This document shows positions 37,459 to 46,018 of a stretch of DNA of 64,000 nt, piece after piece (position 1 is the first letter of the stretch; every line of letters starts with the position of its first letter). Below the pieces are notes generated by a model. The model was not told the DNA's origin and made no database searches. It saw only the letters and a program-made list of their open reading frames with translations. The stretch is from contig CAZLFA010000009.1 of the NCBI GenBank assembly GCA_964558665.1, forward strand, positions 15,246 through 79,245. The letters are read 5' to 3'. Both the position numbers and the translations under genes were made by a program. The stretch comes from CAZLFA01 sp964558665. GTDB lineage: Bacteria; Desulfobacterota; Syntrophia; Syntrophales; PHBD01.

Positions 37459-39057
37459 TTAGACGCTTACTTTTTCTATCTTCATATTCCAGACAAAATA
37501 GTCGAAGATTATCCTGGTAACGAAAACAGCTGTAAAGATGCTGGCGATAATGCCGACGCATAGAGTCACGGCGAAGCCCTTGACCGGACCGGTTCCAAAA
37601 CCAAAGAGGAAAAGGGAGGCGATCAAGGCGTTGACATTCGTATCAAGGATAGTGAGAAATGCCTTGGAGTACCCTGTTTCAATGGCCGCTCGCGGTGTTT
37701 TGCCGGCGCGCAGCTCTTCTCTGATGCGCTCGAAGATGAGCACATTAGCGTCAACCGACATGCCGATGATGAGCACGATGCCGGCGATGCCGGGGAGAGT
37801 AAGGGTTGCCTTGAAGGCCGCCAGGACGCCAAGCAGAATGACGAGATTCAACGCAAGGGCGACGTTCGCGATCACGCCGGACAGCTTATAGTAGAATATC
37901 ATGAACAGGCCGACAAGAATCAGACCGATCACAGCGGACCATATACCCTTGTCGATGGAGTCCTGTCCGAGCGACGGGCCCACCGTCCTTTCTTCAAGGA
38001 TGTTTACCGGTGCCGGCAGTGCGCCTGCCCTGAGGACAATGGCTAGATCGCGCGCCTCTTCCGTGCTGAACGAGCCTTCTATCACGGCCTGACCTCCGGA
38101 GATGCGCTCCTTGATTTTCGGGGCTGAATGAACGGCGCCGTCCAGAACTATGGCCAGCCTTTTTCCTGTGTTTTCGCCGGTGATTCGTTCAAAGTCGCGG
38201 GCGCCCTGGGCGTTGAATTTTATCGACACATGAGGCTGTCCGAAACGGTCGCTTATCTGGACTTTGGCGCTCTCCAGGGAGCCGCCCGTCATCAGCGTCT
38301 TGGATTTAAGCAGCATCGGCGCGGAAGATCGGCGTCCGGATTCCCTGTCCACACGGTATTCATAAGCAATGACGCTTCCCTCCGGAATATTCCCTTTTAA
38401 GGCGTCTTCCAGTGAATGTTCTTCGTCAACCATCTTGAATTCAAGAAGCGCCGTCTTGCCGATGATGTTTTTCGCCCTTGCCGTGTCTTTGATGCCCGGC
38501 AACTGAATGACGATGCGATCGTTGCTTTCCGGAATAATTTCCGGCTCGGTAATGCCGAACTGATCGACGCGGTTGCGTATAGTCTCCACACTTTGTTCAA
38601 CGGCAAGCTTCTTAATGTCTTCCGCCCGTTTTTCCTTGATCTTCAGAGATACAAGCTCCCTGCCTTCCCTGATTTCGGAAGACGCGATATCGAGATCGGG
38701 ATACTGATCCTTGACAGCTTTTTCAAATGCGCTGCGTGAAGCTGCATCAGGAAGCTCGAAGGTGATAGTGCTGCCCTTGGCCGATCTTTCAATGTAACGG
38801 AAACGAACCCTGTTTTCCATCAGGGTTTCTTTCAGATTATTGGCCAGGCGTTCCAGGGTCCCTTCGACGGCTTTTGCCGTATCAACTTCCAGAACAAGAT
38901 GCGTCCCTCCCTGAAGGTCAAGGCCGAGGGGTATCTTCTCGGCGGTCTTCTTCCAGAAATCCGGAAGGTTGGATGTCAACGACGGCGCCAGGTAAAAGAG
39001 AGCCGCAAGAAAAACGACTGCGGCGATTGCCGCTCTGACTGGTATACTTTTGATCAT
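37459..39057 (-). CDS. secD: protein translocase subunit SecD
   Basis: In this 532-residue protein, a first helix (about 9-25) is followed by the LGLDLQGGTHLVLEVD motif, the large periplasmic P1 and head domains, and a five-helix bundle with IIGMSVDANVLIFERIREEL. It acts with SecF and YajC in protein export. It lies 19 bases after yajC, giving the order yajC-secD-secF. Confidence 0.97.
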   Translation of the reverse strand: MIKSIPVRAAIAAVVFLAALFYLAPSLTSNLPDFWKKTAEKIPLGLDLQGGTHLVLEVDTAKAVEGTLERLANNLKETLMENRVRFRYIERSAKGSTITFELPDAASRSAFEKAVKDQYPDLDIASSEIREGRELVSLKIKEKRAEDIKKLAVEQSVETIRNRVDQFGITEPEIIPESNDRIVIQLPGIKDTARAKNIIGKTALLEFKMVDEEHSLEDALKGNIPEGSVIAYEYRVDRESGRRSSAPMLLKSKTLMTGGSLESAKVQISDRFGQPHVSIKFNAQGARDFERITGENTGKRLAIVLDGAVHSAPKIKERISGGQAVIEGSFSTEEARDLAIVLRAGALPAPVNILEERTVGPSLGQDSIDKGIWSAVIGLILVGLFMIFYYKLSGVIANVALALNLVILLGVLAAFKATLTLPGIAGIVLIIGMSVDANVLIFERIREELRAGKTPRAAIETGYSKAFLTILDTNVNALIASLFLFGFGTGPVKGFAVTLCVGIIASIFTAVFVTRIIFDYFVWNMKIEKVSV

Positions 39058-39076
39058 GTATTACCTCTTGATGGAT

Positions 39077-39400
39077 TTATTCTTTGCCGGCTTTCTGAAG
39101 GACGGTCCCGATAAAATTACGGCCGACCTTGATTCGAACTTTTTCTGAAACTTCCAATGTGATGACCGTATCGGTTATGGCTACAATCTTCCCGTGTATG
39201 CCGCCCGTTGTCAGAACGGTATCCCCGTGAGTGAGATTGGCCAGCATTTCTTTGTGCTCTTTCTGCTGTTTCTGCTGCGGTCTGATGAGCAGGAAATAAA
39301 AGATGAAAAAAAGTACACCCATCATGACTATGAAGCTCCAGTCGCCGCCCTGAGATCCCATGCCGCCGCCGAGCCCCCCCATAGCGTATGCTATATCCAT
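39077..39400 (-). CDS. yajC: preprotein translocase subunit YajC
   Basis: This 107-residue single-pass protein of the SecDF complex has a Gly-rich start (MDIAYAMGGLGGGMGSQGG), one helix (about 20-38) and the family motif LIRPQQKQQKEHKEML. A start 27 bases upstream is in frame, but GGAGG lies ten bases before the ATG at 39400, which also ends the overlap with tgt. It lies five bases after the tgt stop. Confidence 0.93.
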   Translation of the reverse strand: MDIAYAMGGLGGGMGSQGGDWSFIVMMGVLFFIFYFLLIRPQQKQQKEHKEMLANLTHGDTVLTTGGIHGKIVAITDTVITLEVSEKVRIKVGRNFIGTVLQKAGKE

Positions 39401-39405
39401 ATTGG

Positions 39406-40557
39406 TCAATCCTCCTTTTTGCCGCAATCTCCTGATGCAAGTGCATCGGGCGAAGTGCGACTGCTGACGAAATTATTTCGAAACTCTTCGTATCGACCTT
39501 CTGCTATGGCGTTACGAATACTTTCCATCAACCGCATGTAATAGCGGATGTTGTGAATTGTGTTTAAAACCATGGCCAGGATTTCCCCGGCGACATACAG
39601 GTGCCTCAGATAGGCTCTTGAGTAGTTTCTGCAAGTATAACAATCACATGAGCTGTCCAGCGGGGCCGTATCATCCCGATAACGGGCGTGCTTTATAACA
39701 ACCTTTTCGTGATTTGTAAACAATAATCCGTTTCTTGCACATCGAGTGGGAATAACGCAATCAAACATGTCTATCCCTTGATGAACGCAGGTTACAATGT
39801 CTTCAGGAGTGCCGACGCCCATCAGATAGCGCGGCTTTTCATCAGGCATCATCGCTGCCGTTGTCTCCACTACGGAGATCATTTCATCCTTGGGCTCTCC
39901 GACGCTCAGCCCGCCCAGTGCATAGCCGTCAAAGTCAAGGTCGATCAGCGATTCCAGTGATCGCTTCCTTAACTCCTTATAAACGCCTCCCTGAATGATG
40001 CCGAAGAGAGCCTGTTTCGTTTCCCGTGCGGCCTCCCGGCAGCGTTTTGCCCATCGTGAAGTAAGCTCCAGCGATTTTTCCGCTTCGTGAAAAGTGGCAG
40101 GATAGGGTGTGCATTCGTCCAGGCACATCATGATGTCTGCACCGAGTGCTTCCTGAATGGCTATCGCCGATTCGGGCGTGAGAAAGTGCTTTGAGCCGTC
40201 GATGTGCGACTGAAAGACCACTCCGTCTTCCTGAATCTTTCGCAGCAGCGCCAGGCTGAAGACCTGGAAGCCGCCGCTGTCCGTGAGTATGGGGTGGGGC
40301 CAGTTCATGAATTTATGGAGTCCTCCTGCCCGCCTGATAAGCTCGTGGCCGGGACGCAGATACAGGTGATAGGTATTGCCGAGAATTATTTCCGCGCCCA
40401 GTTCCCTTACCGTCTCCGGGGTCAGGGACTTGACTGTACCCTGGGTGCCCACAGGCATGAAGACAGGAGTCCTTATCTCTCCGTGGGCCGTTGTGATAGT
40501 TCCCAGTCGTGCACCGCAGGAAGGGTCTTTTTTGTTTATGGTAAAATTAAATTTCAT
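39406..40557 (-). CDS. tgt: tRNA-guanine transglycosylase
   Basis: This enzyme swaps guanine-34 for preQ1 in tRNAs with GUN anticodons. The 383 residues have the substrate motif LTDSGGFQVFS, the nucleophile region GGLSVGEP and DCVIPTRCARNG, and the zinc cluster CDCYTC plus a following His. The ATG at 40557 overlaps the queA stop as ATGA, so it is preferred to a start five codons upstream. It pairs with queA for queuosine synthesis. The queC/D/E/F genes are not here. Confidence 0.96.
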   Translation of the reverse strand: MKFNFTINKKDPSCGARLGTITTAHGEIRTPVFMPVGTQGTVKSLTPETVRELGAEIILGNTYHLYLRPGHELIRRAGGLHKFMNWPHPILTDSGGFQVFSLALLRKIQEDGVVFQSHIDGSKHFLTPESAIAIQEALGADIMMCLDECTPYPATFHEAEKSLELTSRWAKRCREAARETKQALFGIIQGGVYKELRKRSLESLIDLDFDGYALGGLSVGEPKDEMISVVETTAAMMPDEKPRYLMGVGTPEDIVTCVHQGIDMFDCVIPTRCARNGLLFTNHEKVVIKHARYRDDTAPLDSSCDCYTCRNYSRAYLRHLYVAGEILAMVLNTIHNIRYYMRLMESIRNAIAEGRYEEFRNNFVSSRTSPDALASGDCGKKED

Positions 40558-41582
40558 ATAATCAGCATGCAATCCCCGTAACTGTAAAACCGGAACCGGC
40601 TTTCAACGGCGCGCCGGTACGCCTTTTTTATGAGTTCCCGACCGGCAAAGGCGCTGACCAGAAGCAGCAGCGACGAGCACGGGAGATGAAAATTGGTAAG
40701 CAATCCCCCGACACGTCTGAAGCGATATCCCGGATAGATGAATCTTCCGGTCCACCCGGATGAGGCCTTTAACATGCCGTCATCACCGGCAGCCGATTCA
40801 ATCACCCTTGTTGATGTTGTGCCCACAGCAATGACCCTGTCCGCCTGGTTGATCAATCTTGCGGATTCACTGGTTACCTCGTAATACTCCTCTTCCATGA
40901 CATGGTCTTCGATGTTTTCCGTCTCAATGGGGACAAATGTTCCATAACCGACGTGCAGGGTGACGGATGCCACCTGAATGCCCGCTGCCCTTATTGCAGC
41001 CATCATCTTTTCGGAGAAGTGCAGGCCGGCTGTGGGCGCTGCGACCGATCCCGGCGTTTTCGCGTAAACGGTTTGATACCTCTCCCTGTCGTCCGCGGTA
41101 TATTGCGCCCTGTTTCTTCTGATGTATGGAGGAAGCGGCGTAGAACCGAATTTATCGAGGAACTCATCAAACGGGAGGACAGTGTCGAACTGTACCAGCC
41201 ATTTCTTATCGGAAACCCTCTCCATTATATGTATCCTGCAGGCAGTGTCGATAGTCAGTAGCGCCCCTGTCCGCAGGCGCTTGGCCGGTCTCAGAAGCAC
41301 CTCCCATACATTGACTGTCTTTTCATGCCGCCTGAGAAGGAGAATCTCTATAACTCCCCCTGTCTCCTTCGCTGCAAACAGACGTGCGGGAATGACTTTG
41401 GAATCATTTATTACCAGCAGATCACCCTTATTAAGATAGTCGGTCAGATTGCTGAAACGGTCTTCGGCAATTGCCCCTGTCTGTCTGTCCACGGTCATCA
41501 TCCGAGAACCGTCCCTTTCCGTACAAGGTTTCTGTGCAATGAGCTCATCGGGTAGAACGTAATCGAATTCGGATAATTTCAT
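40554..41582 (-). CDS. queA: S-adenosylmethionine:tRNA ribosyltransferase-isomerase
   Basis: This enzyme transfers the ribosyl part of SAM to preQ1 in tRNA to give epoxyqueuosine. The 342 residues start MKLSEFDYVLPDELIAQ and include GSVAAPTAGLHFS and VGTTSTRVIES, all family hallmarks. Its start overlaps the preceding DUF2065 gene (ATGA) and its end overlaps tgt, so three genes are translationally coupled. Confidence 0.97.
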   Translation of the reverse strand: MKLSEFDYVLPDELIAQKPCTERDGSRMMTVDRQTGAIAEDRFSNLTDYLNKGDLLVINDSKVIPARLFAAKETGGVIEILLLRRHEKTVNVWEVLLRPAKRLRTGALLTIDTACRIHIMERVSDKKWLVQFDTVLPFDEFLDKFGSTPLPPYIRRNRAQYTADDRERYQTVYAKTPGSVAAPTAGLHFSEKMMAAIRAAGIQVASVTLHVGYGTFVPIETENIEDHVMEEEYYEVTSESARLINQADRVIAVGTTSTRVIESAAGDDGMLKASSGWTGRFIYPGYRFRRVGGLLTNFHLPCSSLLLLVSAFAGRELIKKAYRRAVESRFRFYSYGDCMLII

Positions 41583-41767
41583 TGATTTCTGCCGAAATAT
41601 ATCAGGAGCAGACCCGCGGCCATCGATAAGAAGCCCACAATTCTCAATGTGGAATCGGGTATCTCCTGAATTTTTGAGAGATATGCCTTGACCTTGTCGG
41701 GAAGCACGAAGTACGGCATCCCTTCAATGATAAAAACCATGCCCAGCACGCATAGAAAAAAATCCAT
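41579..41767 (-). CDS. DUF2065 family small membrane protein
   Basis: These 62 residues form two hydrophobic helices: MDFFLCVLGMVFIIEGMPYF and, near the C-terminus, a stretch ending LLLIYFGRNQ. This matches DUF2065 (YjeT-like), whose function is unknown. GAAGGA lies eight bases before the ATG at 41767, and a start 63 bases upstream adds residues unlike the family. It is the first gene of the queA-tgt-yajC-secDF run and overlaps queA by four bases. Confidence 0.8.
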   Translation of the reverse strand: MDFFLCVLGMVFIIEGMPYFVLPDKVKAYLSKIQEIPDSTLRIVGFLSMAAGLLLIYFGRNQ

Positions 41768-41944
41768 TACATATTCCTTCCACGTATTTGGCGGAGGCGT
41801 CGTAGCATATCCATAATCCCCTGACAACAAATTCCTATTGGCATGAGTTACAGTGCAAATGCAATGTTATTCTGATTGACACGAAGCTTCCAATCTCTTA
41901 ATGTCACAGACAAAACATTCTTGCTCCTGTCAGGAGACAAAAAA

Positions 41945-42211
41945 TTGAGCAGAAGAAAATGCCCGGGAATGGATCCGGCAAATTTTCGACCGGAAGACAT
42001 CAAACTGCAGAAATGCACTTCCTGCGGCCACGAGATCGAATTCTGGAAGGATGACATTTACCTTAAGTGCGATAAATGCGGGCAGGAGAATGTCAATGCG
42101 GCACTAGGCAATACCTGCCTGTCATGGTGTAAAAGCGCCACCCGGTGCATCGGCGACAGCAGCATCGAAAGATGGATCGAGGAAAAGCAAAAAGAGTGCA
42201 AAGAAAAATAA
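41945..42211 (+). CDS. small zinc-ribbon protein
   Basis: This 88-residue protein has a zinc ribbon, CTSCGHEIEF ... CDKCG (two CxxC knuckles about 18 residues apart), followed by a Cys-rich segment NTCLSWCKSATRC that could hold more metal. The TTG at 41945 is preferred because AGGAG lies seven bases before it; the upstream frame has no ribosome site. The family name is not certain (a phosphohydrolase-like relation has been given to similar proteins). It diverges from DUF2065 and converges on mazG. Confidence 0.65.
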   Translation: MSRRKCPGMDPANFRPEDIKLQKCTSCGHEIEFWKDDIYLKCDKCGQENVNAALGNTCLSWCKSATRCIGDSSIERWIEEKQKECKEK

Positions 42212-42231
42212 ACCGGTCTGCTGTGTAATTA

Positions 42232-43029
42232 TCATTTCTCGACAATTGTCCCCGTCTTGCTTTCGTCCCAGAGTTTATCCATTTCGTCCAGGGATGCCTT
42301 GGCGGTACTGCTTCCCCGCTCTTTGAGCTTTTTTTCAATATAAGCGAAGCGCTTTTTGAATTTCCTGTTTGCAGACTGCAGGGCATCTTCGGCATCGATG
42401 CCTGTGAAGCGGCAAAGATTTACTATGGAGAAAAGCATGTCGCCGGTCTCCTCTTTTATATGATCCTTATTACCTGTATTAAGAGCCGATTTAAGTTCCG
42501 CCCATTCCTCTTCCACCTTTAAAATAACACCCTCTGTCCTGTCCCAGTCAAAGCCTGTCCTGGCGGCTTTTCTTCCCATTTCCTGCGCTTTCATGAGTGC
42601 CGGCATGGAGCGCGGTATGCCGTCGAGAAGCCCCGGTTCAATGCCTTTCTTGCGGTATTCCCCTTTTTTGATCTCTTCCCAGTTGTCCTTTACTTCCTGG
42701 ACGTTGCTTACCGATATCTGTCCGAAGACGTGCGGATGACGTCTTGTCATTTTTTCAATAATTTCCGCCATCACGTCCGATATGCTGAACTTCCTTTCCT
42801 CTTCAGCGATGCACGCCAGAAAAAGTATATGAAAGAGAAGATCACCCAATTCCTCCCTCATGGCATCAGGCGACCCGGAATGGATGGCATCTATAACTTC
42901 ATGGGCTTCCTCAAGCAGATATTTGGCAATATCATGGTTTGTCTGCACTCTGTCCCAGGGGCAGCCGTCGGGCGCGCGTAATCTCCTTACAATGTCAATG
43001 ATTCTTTGAAGTTGAGATTCCGTCTGCAT
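42232..43029 (-). CDS. mazG: nucleoside triphosphate pyrophosphohydrolase MazG
   Basis: This 265-residue protein has two MazG-like halves that hydrolyse NTPs to NMP and pyrophosphate as a house-cleaning enzyme. The first half holds LRAPDGCPWDRVQTNHD and the metal-binding EE..D motif of EELGDLLFHILF. The second repeats the pattern (EETGDMLFSIVNLCRF). Length matches E. coli MazG. It is encoded alone, convergent with the zinc-ribbon gene, and no mazEF pair is present. Confidence 0.93.
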   Translation of the reverse strand: MQTESQLQRIIDIVRRLRAPDGCPWDRVQTNHDIAKYLLEEAHEVIDAIHSGSPDAMREELGDLLFHILFLACIAEEERKFSISDVMAEIIEKMTRRHPHVFGQISVSNVQEVKDNWEEIKKGEYRKKGIEPGLLDGIPRSMPALMKAQEMGRKAARTGFDWDRTEGVILKVEEEWAELKSALNTGNKDHIKEETGDMLFSIVNLCRFTGIDAEDALQSANRKFKKRFAYIEKKLKERGSSTAKASLDEMDKLWDESKTGTIVEK

Positions 43030-43420
43030 GCGATAACTTCCTTATTATCTGAAATTTCTCCATTATTATGTAGGAGACGTCAGTTTGATTGTCAACCTGA
43101 AAAAGTACAGACCTTATCCCAAGTTTGATGATGATAGCCGGCAGCAGGTAAATCGAAGTTAAATGCTAATATATACAATTGGTTATGTTTTTTTTGTTTT
43201 TATGAAAAAAGAAATTGCTATTTAGGCGACAATTCGATAAAGATGATCCGCTTTCACGTCTAGGGAAATGAAACGGTAACACTGAGGAAACTGCCGGCCG
43301 GATATAAACACTCTCTAAACGGCATACACATGGCGTATGTGGTGTTTTGGGAGAGGGCGGACGATCTGAATTAAGCTACCGACACTTCATTTTAAATATT
43401 CAACGAATGAGGAGGATGAC
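43030..43420 (+). promoter_or_regulatory. 391-base leader region of the carboxyltransferase cluster
   Basis: No gene is visible in this gap, only a tiny 7-codon frame near 43203. An imperfect palindrome at 43311-43355 starts CTCTC and ends GAGAG, with CATAC/GTATG nearer the centre, about 65 bases before the ATG at 43421. A weak promoter pair, TTGCTA (about 43217) and TAAAGA, lies upstream. It is a likely control region. No -24/-12 sigma-54 site was recognised. Confidence 0.45.
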
Positions 43421-45094
43421 ATGGCAGAAGAAAAGAAAAAATTGACAAGAGCGGAAAGATTGGCTGCGGAAAGAGAAAAGAACCTCCGCCATTGGGAAGA
43501 GCAGGATGCAATTCTCATGAAACATCGCGAGGAGGCTTACAACATCGGCGGCGCTGCCCAGGTAGAGCGCCTGGCCAAGCAGAACAAGAAACCGATGCGT
43601 GACCTGATCAAGATGCTGATCGATCCGGGGACGGACTTCTATGAACTGGGCCTCGATGCAGGCTATGATATCGGCAAGAAGCGTCTCTACGGCGGCGAGA
43701 TCTATGACTCGGAAAAACGCGGTCATATCCCCGGCGGCGGCGTCGTCACCGGTGTCGGCACTGTTATGGGCAAGGACTGCATGATCTTTGCGAACGAAAA
43801 CCGCTATGCAGCAGGCACCTATTTCCCCATCACGCTGAAAAAGCATATGCGCGCCCAGGCCATTGCCGAAGAATGTGAACTTCCCTGCGTCTACATGGCA
43901 GACTCGGGCGGAATCAATCTGCCTCTCCAGGTCGGCTGCTTCGCAGACGACGGGCACTTCGGGACAATGTTTTATAATATGTGCCGCATGTCGGCAAAAG
44001 GCATTCGTCAGTACACGCTGTCCACAGGCGGCAACACGGCAGGTGGCGCGTACATCGTTTACCTCGCCTCCGAATCGATCATGATCGAGAAGATGGCCTA
44101 CGCCTTCCTGGCCGGCCCCCCGATGGTCAAGTCGGCAATCGGCGAGACGGTTTCCCCCGAAGATCTGGGCGGCGCCTATGTCCACACCCAGCACTCCGGC
44201 GGTTGCGATCATTTCGTACGCAGCCAGGAGGAGGGAATCGCCAAGATTCGGGCCATGATGGAATTCGAGCCCGGCAATAAGCTTTACATCGAGCGTCGGG
44301 AAAATCGGGAACCGAAATTCGATTTCAAGGAAATGATGAGCAGCACACCCGTAGACACTTACCAGTACATCAATATCAAAGAGACCATCAAGTGCCTGGC
44401 CGACGACTCCTATTTCCATGAATACAAACCCACTTACGGCCCCGGCCGCGGTGATTCGGTCATAGCCGGCAAGATGTGGATGAAGGGCATTCCCGTGGGC
44501 GTCATCGCCTCCAACGCGAGCGGCGTCATCTATATCGACGCAGCAAGAAAGGCCACGGAGTGGATGATCCGCTGCGGCAACTCAAAACTTCCCGTACTCT
44601 TCCTCCAGGGTTCTCCCGGCTACATGGTAGGCAAGGCCGAGGAGTGGGGCGGCATAGGCAAGTACGGTTCCGACATGGTTCGTGCCTGTACATGTCTTGA
44701 CACACCGAAGATTACATACGTTATCGGTCCCGACCACGGCGCCGCCAACTACGGTATGTGCGGTCGCGCCTTCAAGCCGCGCTTCGCCTTCACGAACATG
44801 AGAGGCCGTACAACCGTTATGTCCGGCGAGACAGCAGGTTTCATCGTAGAGACAGTACGTCGCAAGAACATCATCGACAAGGGCGGCCAGGTCAACGAGG
44901 AAGAAATGGCCAAATTCCGCCAGATGATGAGAGACCGTTATGATTCGGAAGGCCATCCCTTCTATACCGGTTCGCTGATATTCCATGACGGCGTTGTGGC
45001 TTTCAGCGAGGCGCGCGAGAAGATCGCCAGGGGCTTCGAGCTTGCGCTCAGAGTTCCCATAAAGACCTCCGTCTGGGGCGATCTGAAAGTCTAA
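43421..45094 (+). CDS. acyl-CoA carboxyltransferase, methylcrotonyl-CoA carboxylase beta-like
   Basis: In this 557-residue, two-crotonase-fold biotin-dependent carboxyltransferase, the N-half has YMADSGGINLPLQ, FYNMCRMSAKGI, the oxyanion motif TAGGAYIVYL and GETVSPEDLGGAYVH. The C-half has GVIASNASGV and GSPGYMVG. The pattern is closest to the beta chain of methylcrotonyl-CoA carboxylase and also shared with glutaconyl-CoA decarboxylase alpha. GAGGAGG precedes the ATG, and codons are strongly biased to C/G third bases, suggesting high expression. It moves CO2 between carboxybiotin and an enoyl-CoA. A biotin carrier lies downstream but no biotin carboxylase is present. Confidence 0.85.
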   Translation: MAEEKKKLTRAERLAAEREKNLRHWEEQDAILMKHREEAYNIGGAAQVERLAKQNKKPMRDLIKMLIDPGTDFYELGLDAGYDIGKKRLYGGEIYDSEKRGHIPGGGVVTGVGTVMGKDCMIFANENRYAAGTYFPITLKKHMRAQAIAEECELPCVYMADSGGINLPLQVGCFADDGHFGTMFYNMCRMSAKGIRQYTLSTGGNTAGGAYIVYLASESIMIEKMAYAFLAGPPMVKSAIGETVSPEDLGGAYVHTQHSGGCDHFVRSQEEGIAKIRAMMEFEPGNKLYIERRENREPKFDFKEMMSSTPVDTYQYINIKETIKCLADDSYFHEYKPTYGPGRGDSVIAGKMWMKGIPVGVIASNASGVIYIDAARKATEWMIRCGNSKLPVLFLQGSPGYMVGKAEEWGGIGKYGSDMVRACTCLDTPKITYVIGPDHGAANYGMCGRAFKPRFAFTNMRGRTTVMSGETAGFIVETVRRKNIIDKGGQVNEEEMAKFRQMMRDRYDSEGHPFYTGSLIFHDGVVAFSEAREKIARGFELALRVPIKTSVWGDLKV

Positions 45095-45121
45095 AATATC
45101 AAGAGAGGAAGGTGAAGAGAA

Positions 45122-45922
45122 ATGGCAGATGTATTACTGAAAGAAAGAACAGACGATGGCATCCTGATTCTTACCCTGAATCGTCCTGATGCCATGAACT
45201 GCTTTAATTTTGATCTCCTGGCCGTGCTGGCAGACACGATCAAGGAGTGCAATTTCGATATGGATCTCCGCTGCATCATCATTACCGGAACAAAAGCAGG
45301 CGACGATCCCAAGAAGTGGTCATTCTCAACAGGCGCAGACCTGAAGGAGAGAAGGACGCTCACACAGGATCAGGTACGCCGGTTTATCTTCACAATCCGC
45401 AATACGTTCACGGCCGTGGAGCAGGTTCGTGTTCCTGTCATTGCCGCCATCAACGGTTTTGCCTTCGGCGGCGGGACGGAACTGGCGTTGGCCTGTGATA
45501 TTCGTATTGCTTCGTCCAATGTGTTGATGGGTCTCACGGAAACCAGTCTGGCGATCATTCCCGGCGCCGGCGGAACCCAGAGACTGCCGAGAATTGTTGG
45601 TGTGGCGAAGGCCAAGGAGTTGATCTACACAGCAAGAAGGTTCAATGCCCAGACCGCGCTGGAAATCGGTCTGGTCAGCAAGGTTGTGGAACCTGATAAG
45701 CTTATGGAAGCATCACTTGAGCTTGCAAGAGAAATCGCCAAGAATGGTCCGATCGGCGTAGCACAGGCGAAGTTTGTCCTGAATTACGGTTCGGAAGCCA
45801 GCCTCGGTGTGGCCCTGCCGCTCGAATCCAAGGCTTATGAAGTAACTATTCCGACGAAGGACCGTTTGGAAGCACTGGCGGCTTTTGCAGAAAAACGTAA
45901 ACCTGTTTTCAAGGGTGAGTAA
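45122..45922 (+). CDS. enoyl-CoA hydratase, methylglutaconyl-CoA hydratase (AUH/LiuC)-like
   Basis: This 266-residue crotonase has oxyanion motif INGFAFGGGTELAL and the region ETSLAIIPGAGGTQRLPR, with a Glu where the hydratase acid lies. Its C-terminus (TIPTKDRLEAL, then AEKRKP and KGE) closely follows the animal AUH methylglutaconyl-CoA hydratase as recalled. It starts 27 bases after the carboxyltransferase. Hydration of a glutaconyl- or methylglutaconyl-CoA made by that enzyme is the natural reading. Specificity is inferred. Confidence 0.85.
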   Translation: MADVLLKERTDDGILILTLNRPDAMNCFNFDLLAVLADTIKECNFDMDLRCIIITGTKAGDDPKKWSFSTGADLKERRTLTQDQVRRFIFTIRNTFTAVEQVRVPVIAAINGFAFGGGTELALACDIRIASSNVLMGLTETSLAIIPGAGGTQRLPRIVGVAKAKELIYTARRFNAQTALEIGLVSKVVEPDKLMEASLELAREIAKNGPIGVAQAKFVLNYGSEASLGVALPLESKAYEVTIPTKDRLEALAAFAEKRKPVFKGE

Positions 45923-45943
45923 ACAGACAAACAAACAATAAAG

Positions 45944-45980
45944 TTTTCCCTCCTCCTTACTGCCGCCGGAGGAGGGGAAA
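45944..45980 (+). terminator. strong hairpin between hydratase and lyase-like genes
   Basis: TTTTCCCTCCTCC pairs with GGAGGAGGGGAAA across an 11-base loop and is followed by TTCTTATT. It may terminate in part, or protect the upstream mRNA, giving different levels of the genes on each side. Confidence 0.65.
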
Positions 45981-46018
45981 TTCTTATTAAAAAAAATTGT
46001 TAAGGAGGAAGTATATTT

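Noticed and set aside
43400..44419. Long minus-strand frame of 339 codons opposite the carboxyltransferase
   Set aside because: It is a mirror of a strongly C/G-third-base-biased gene, matches no family, and the plus-strand product is a clear full-length enzyme.
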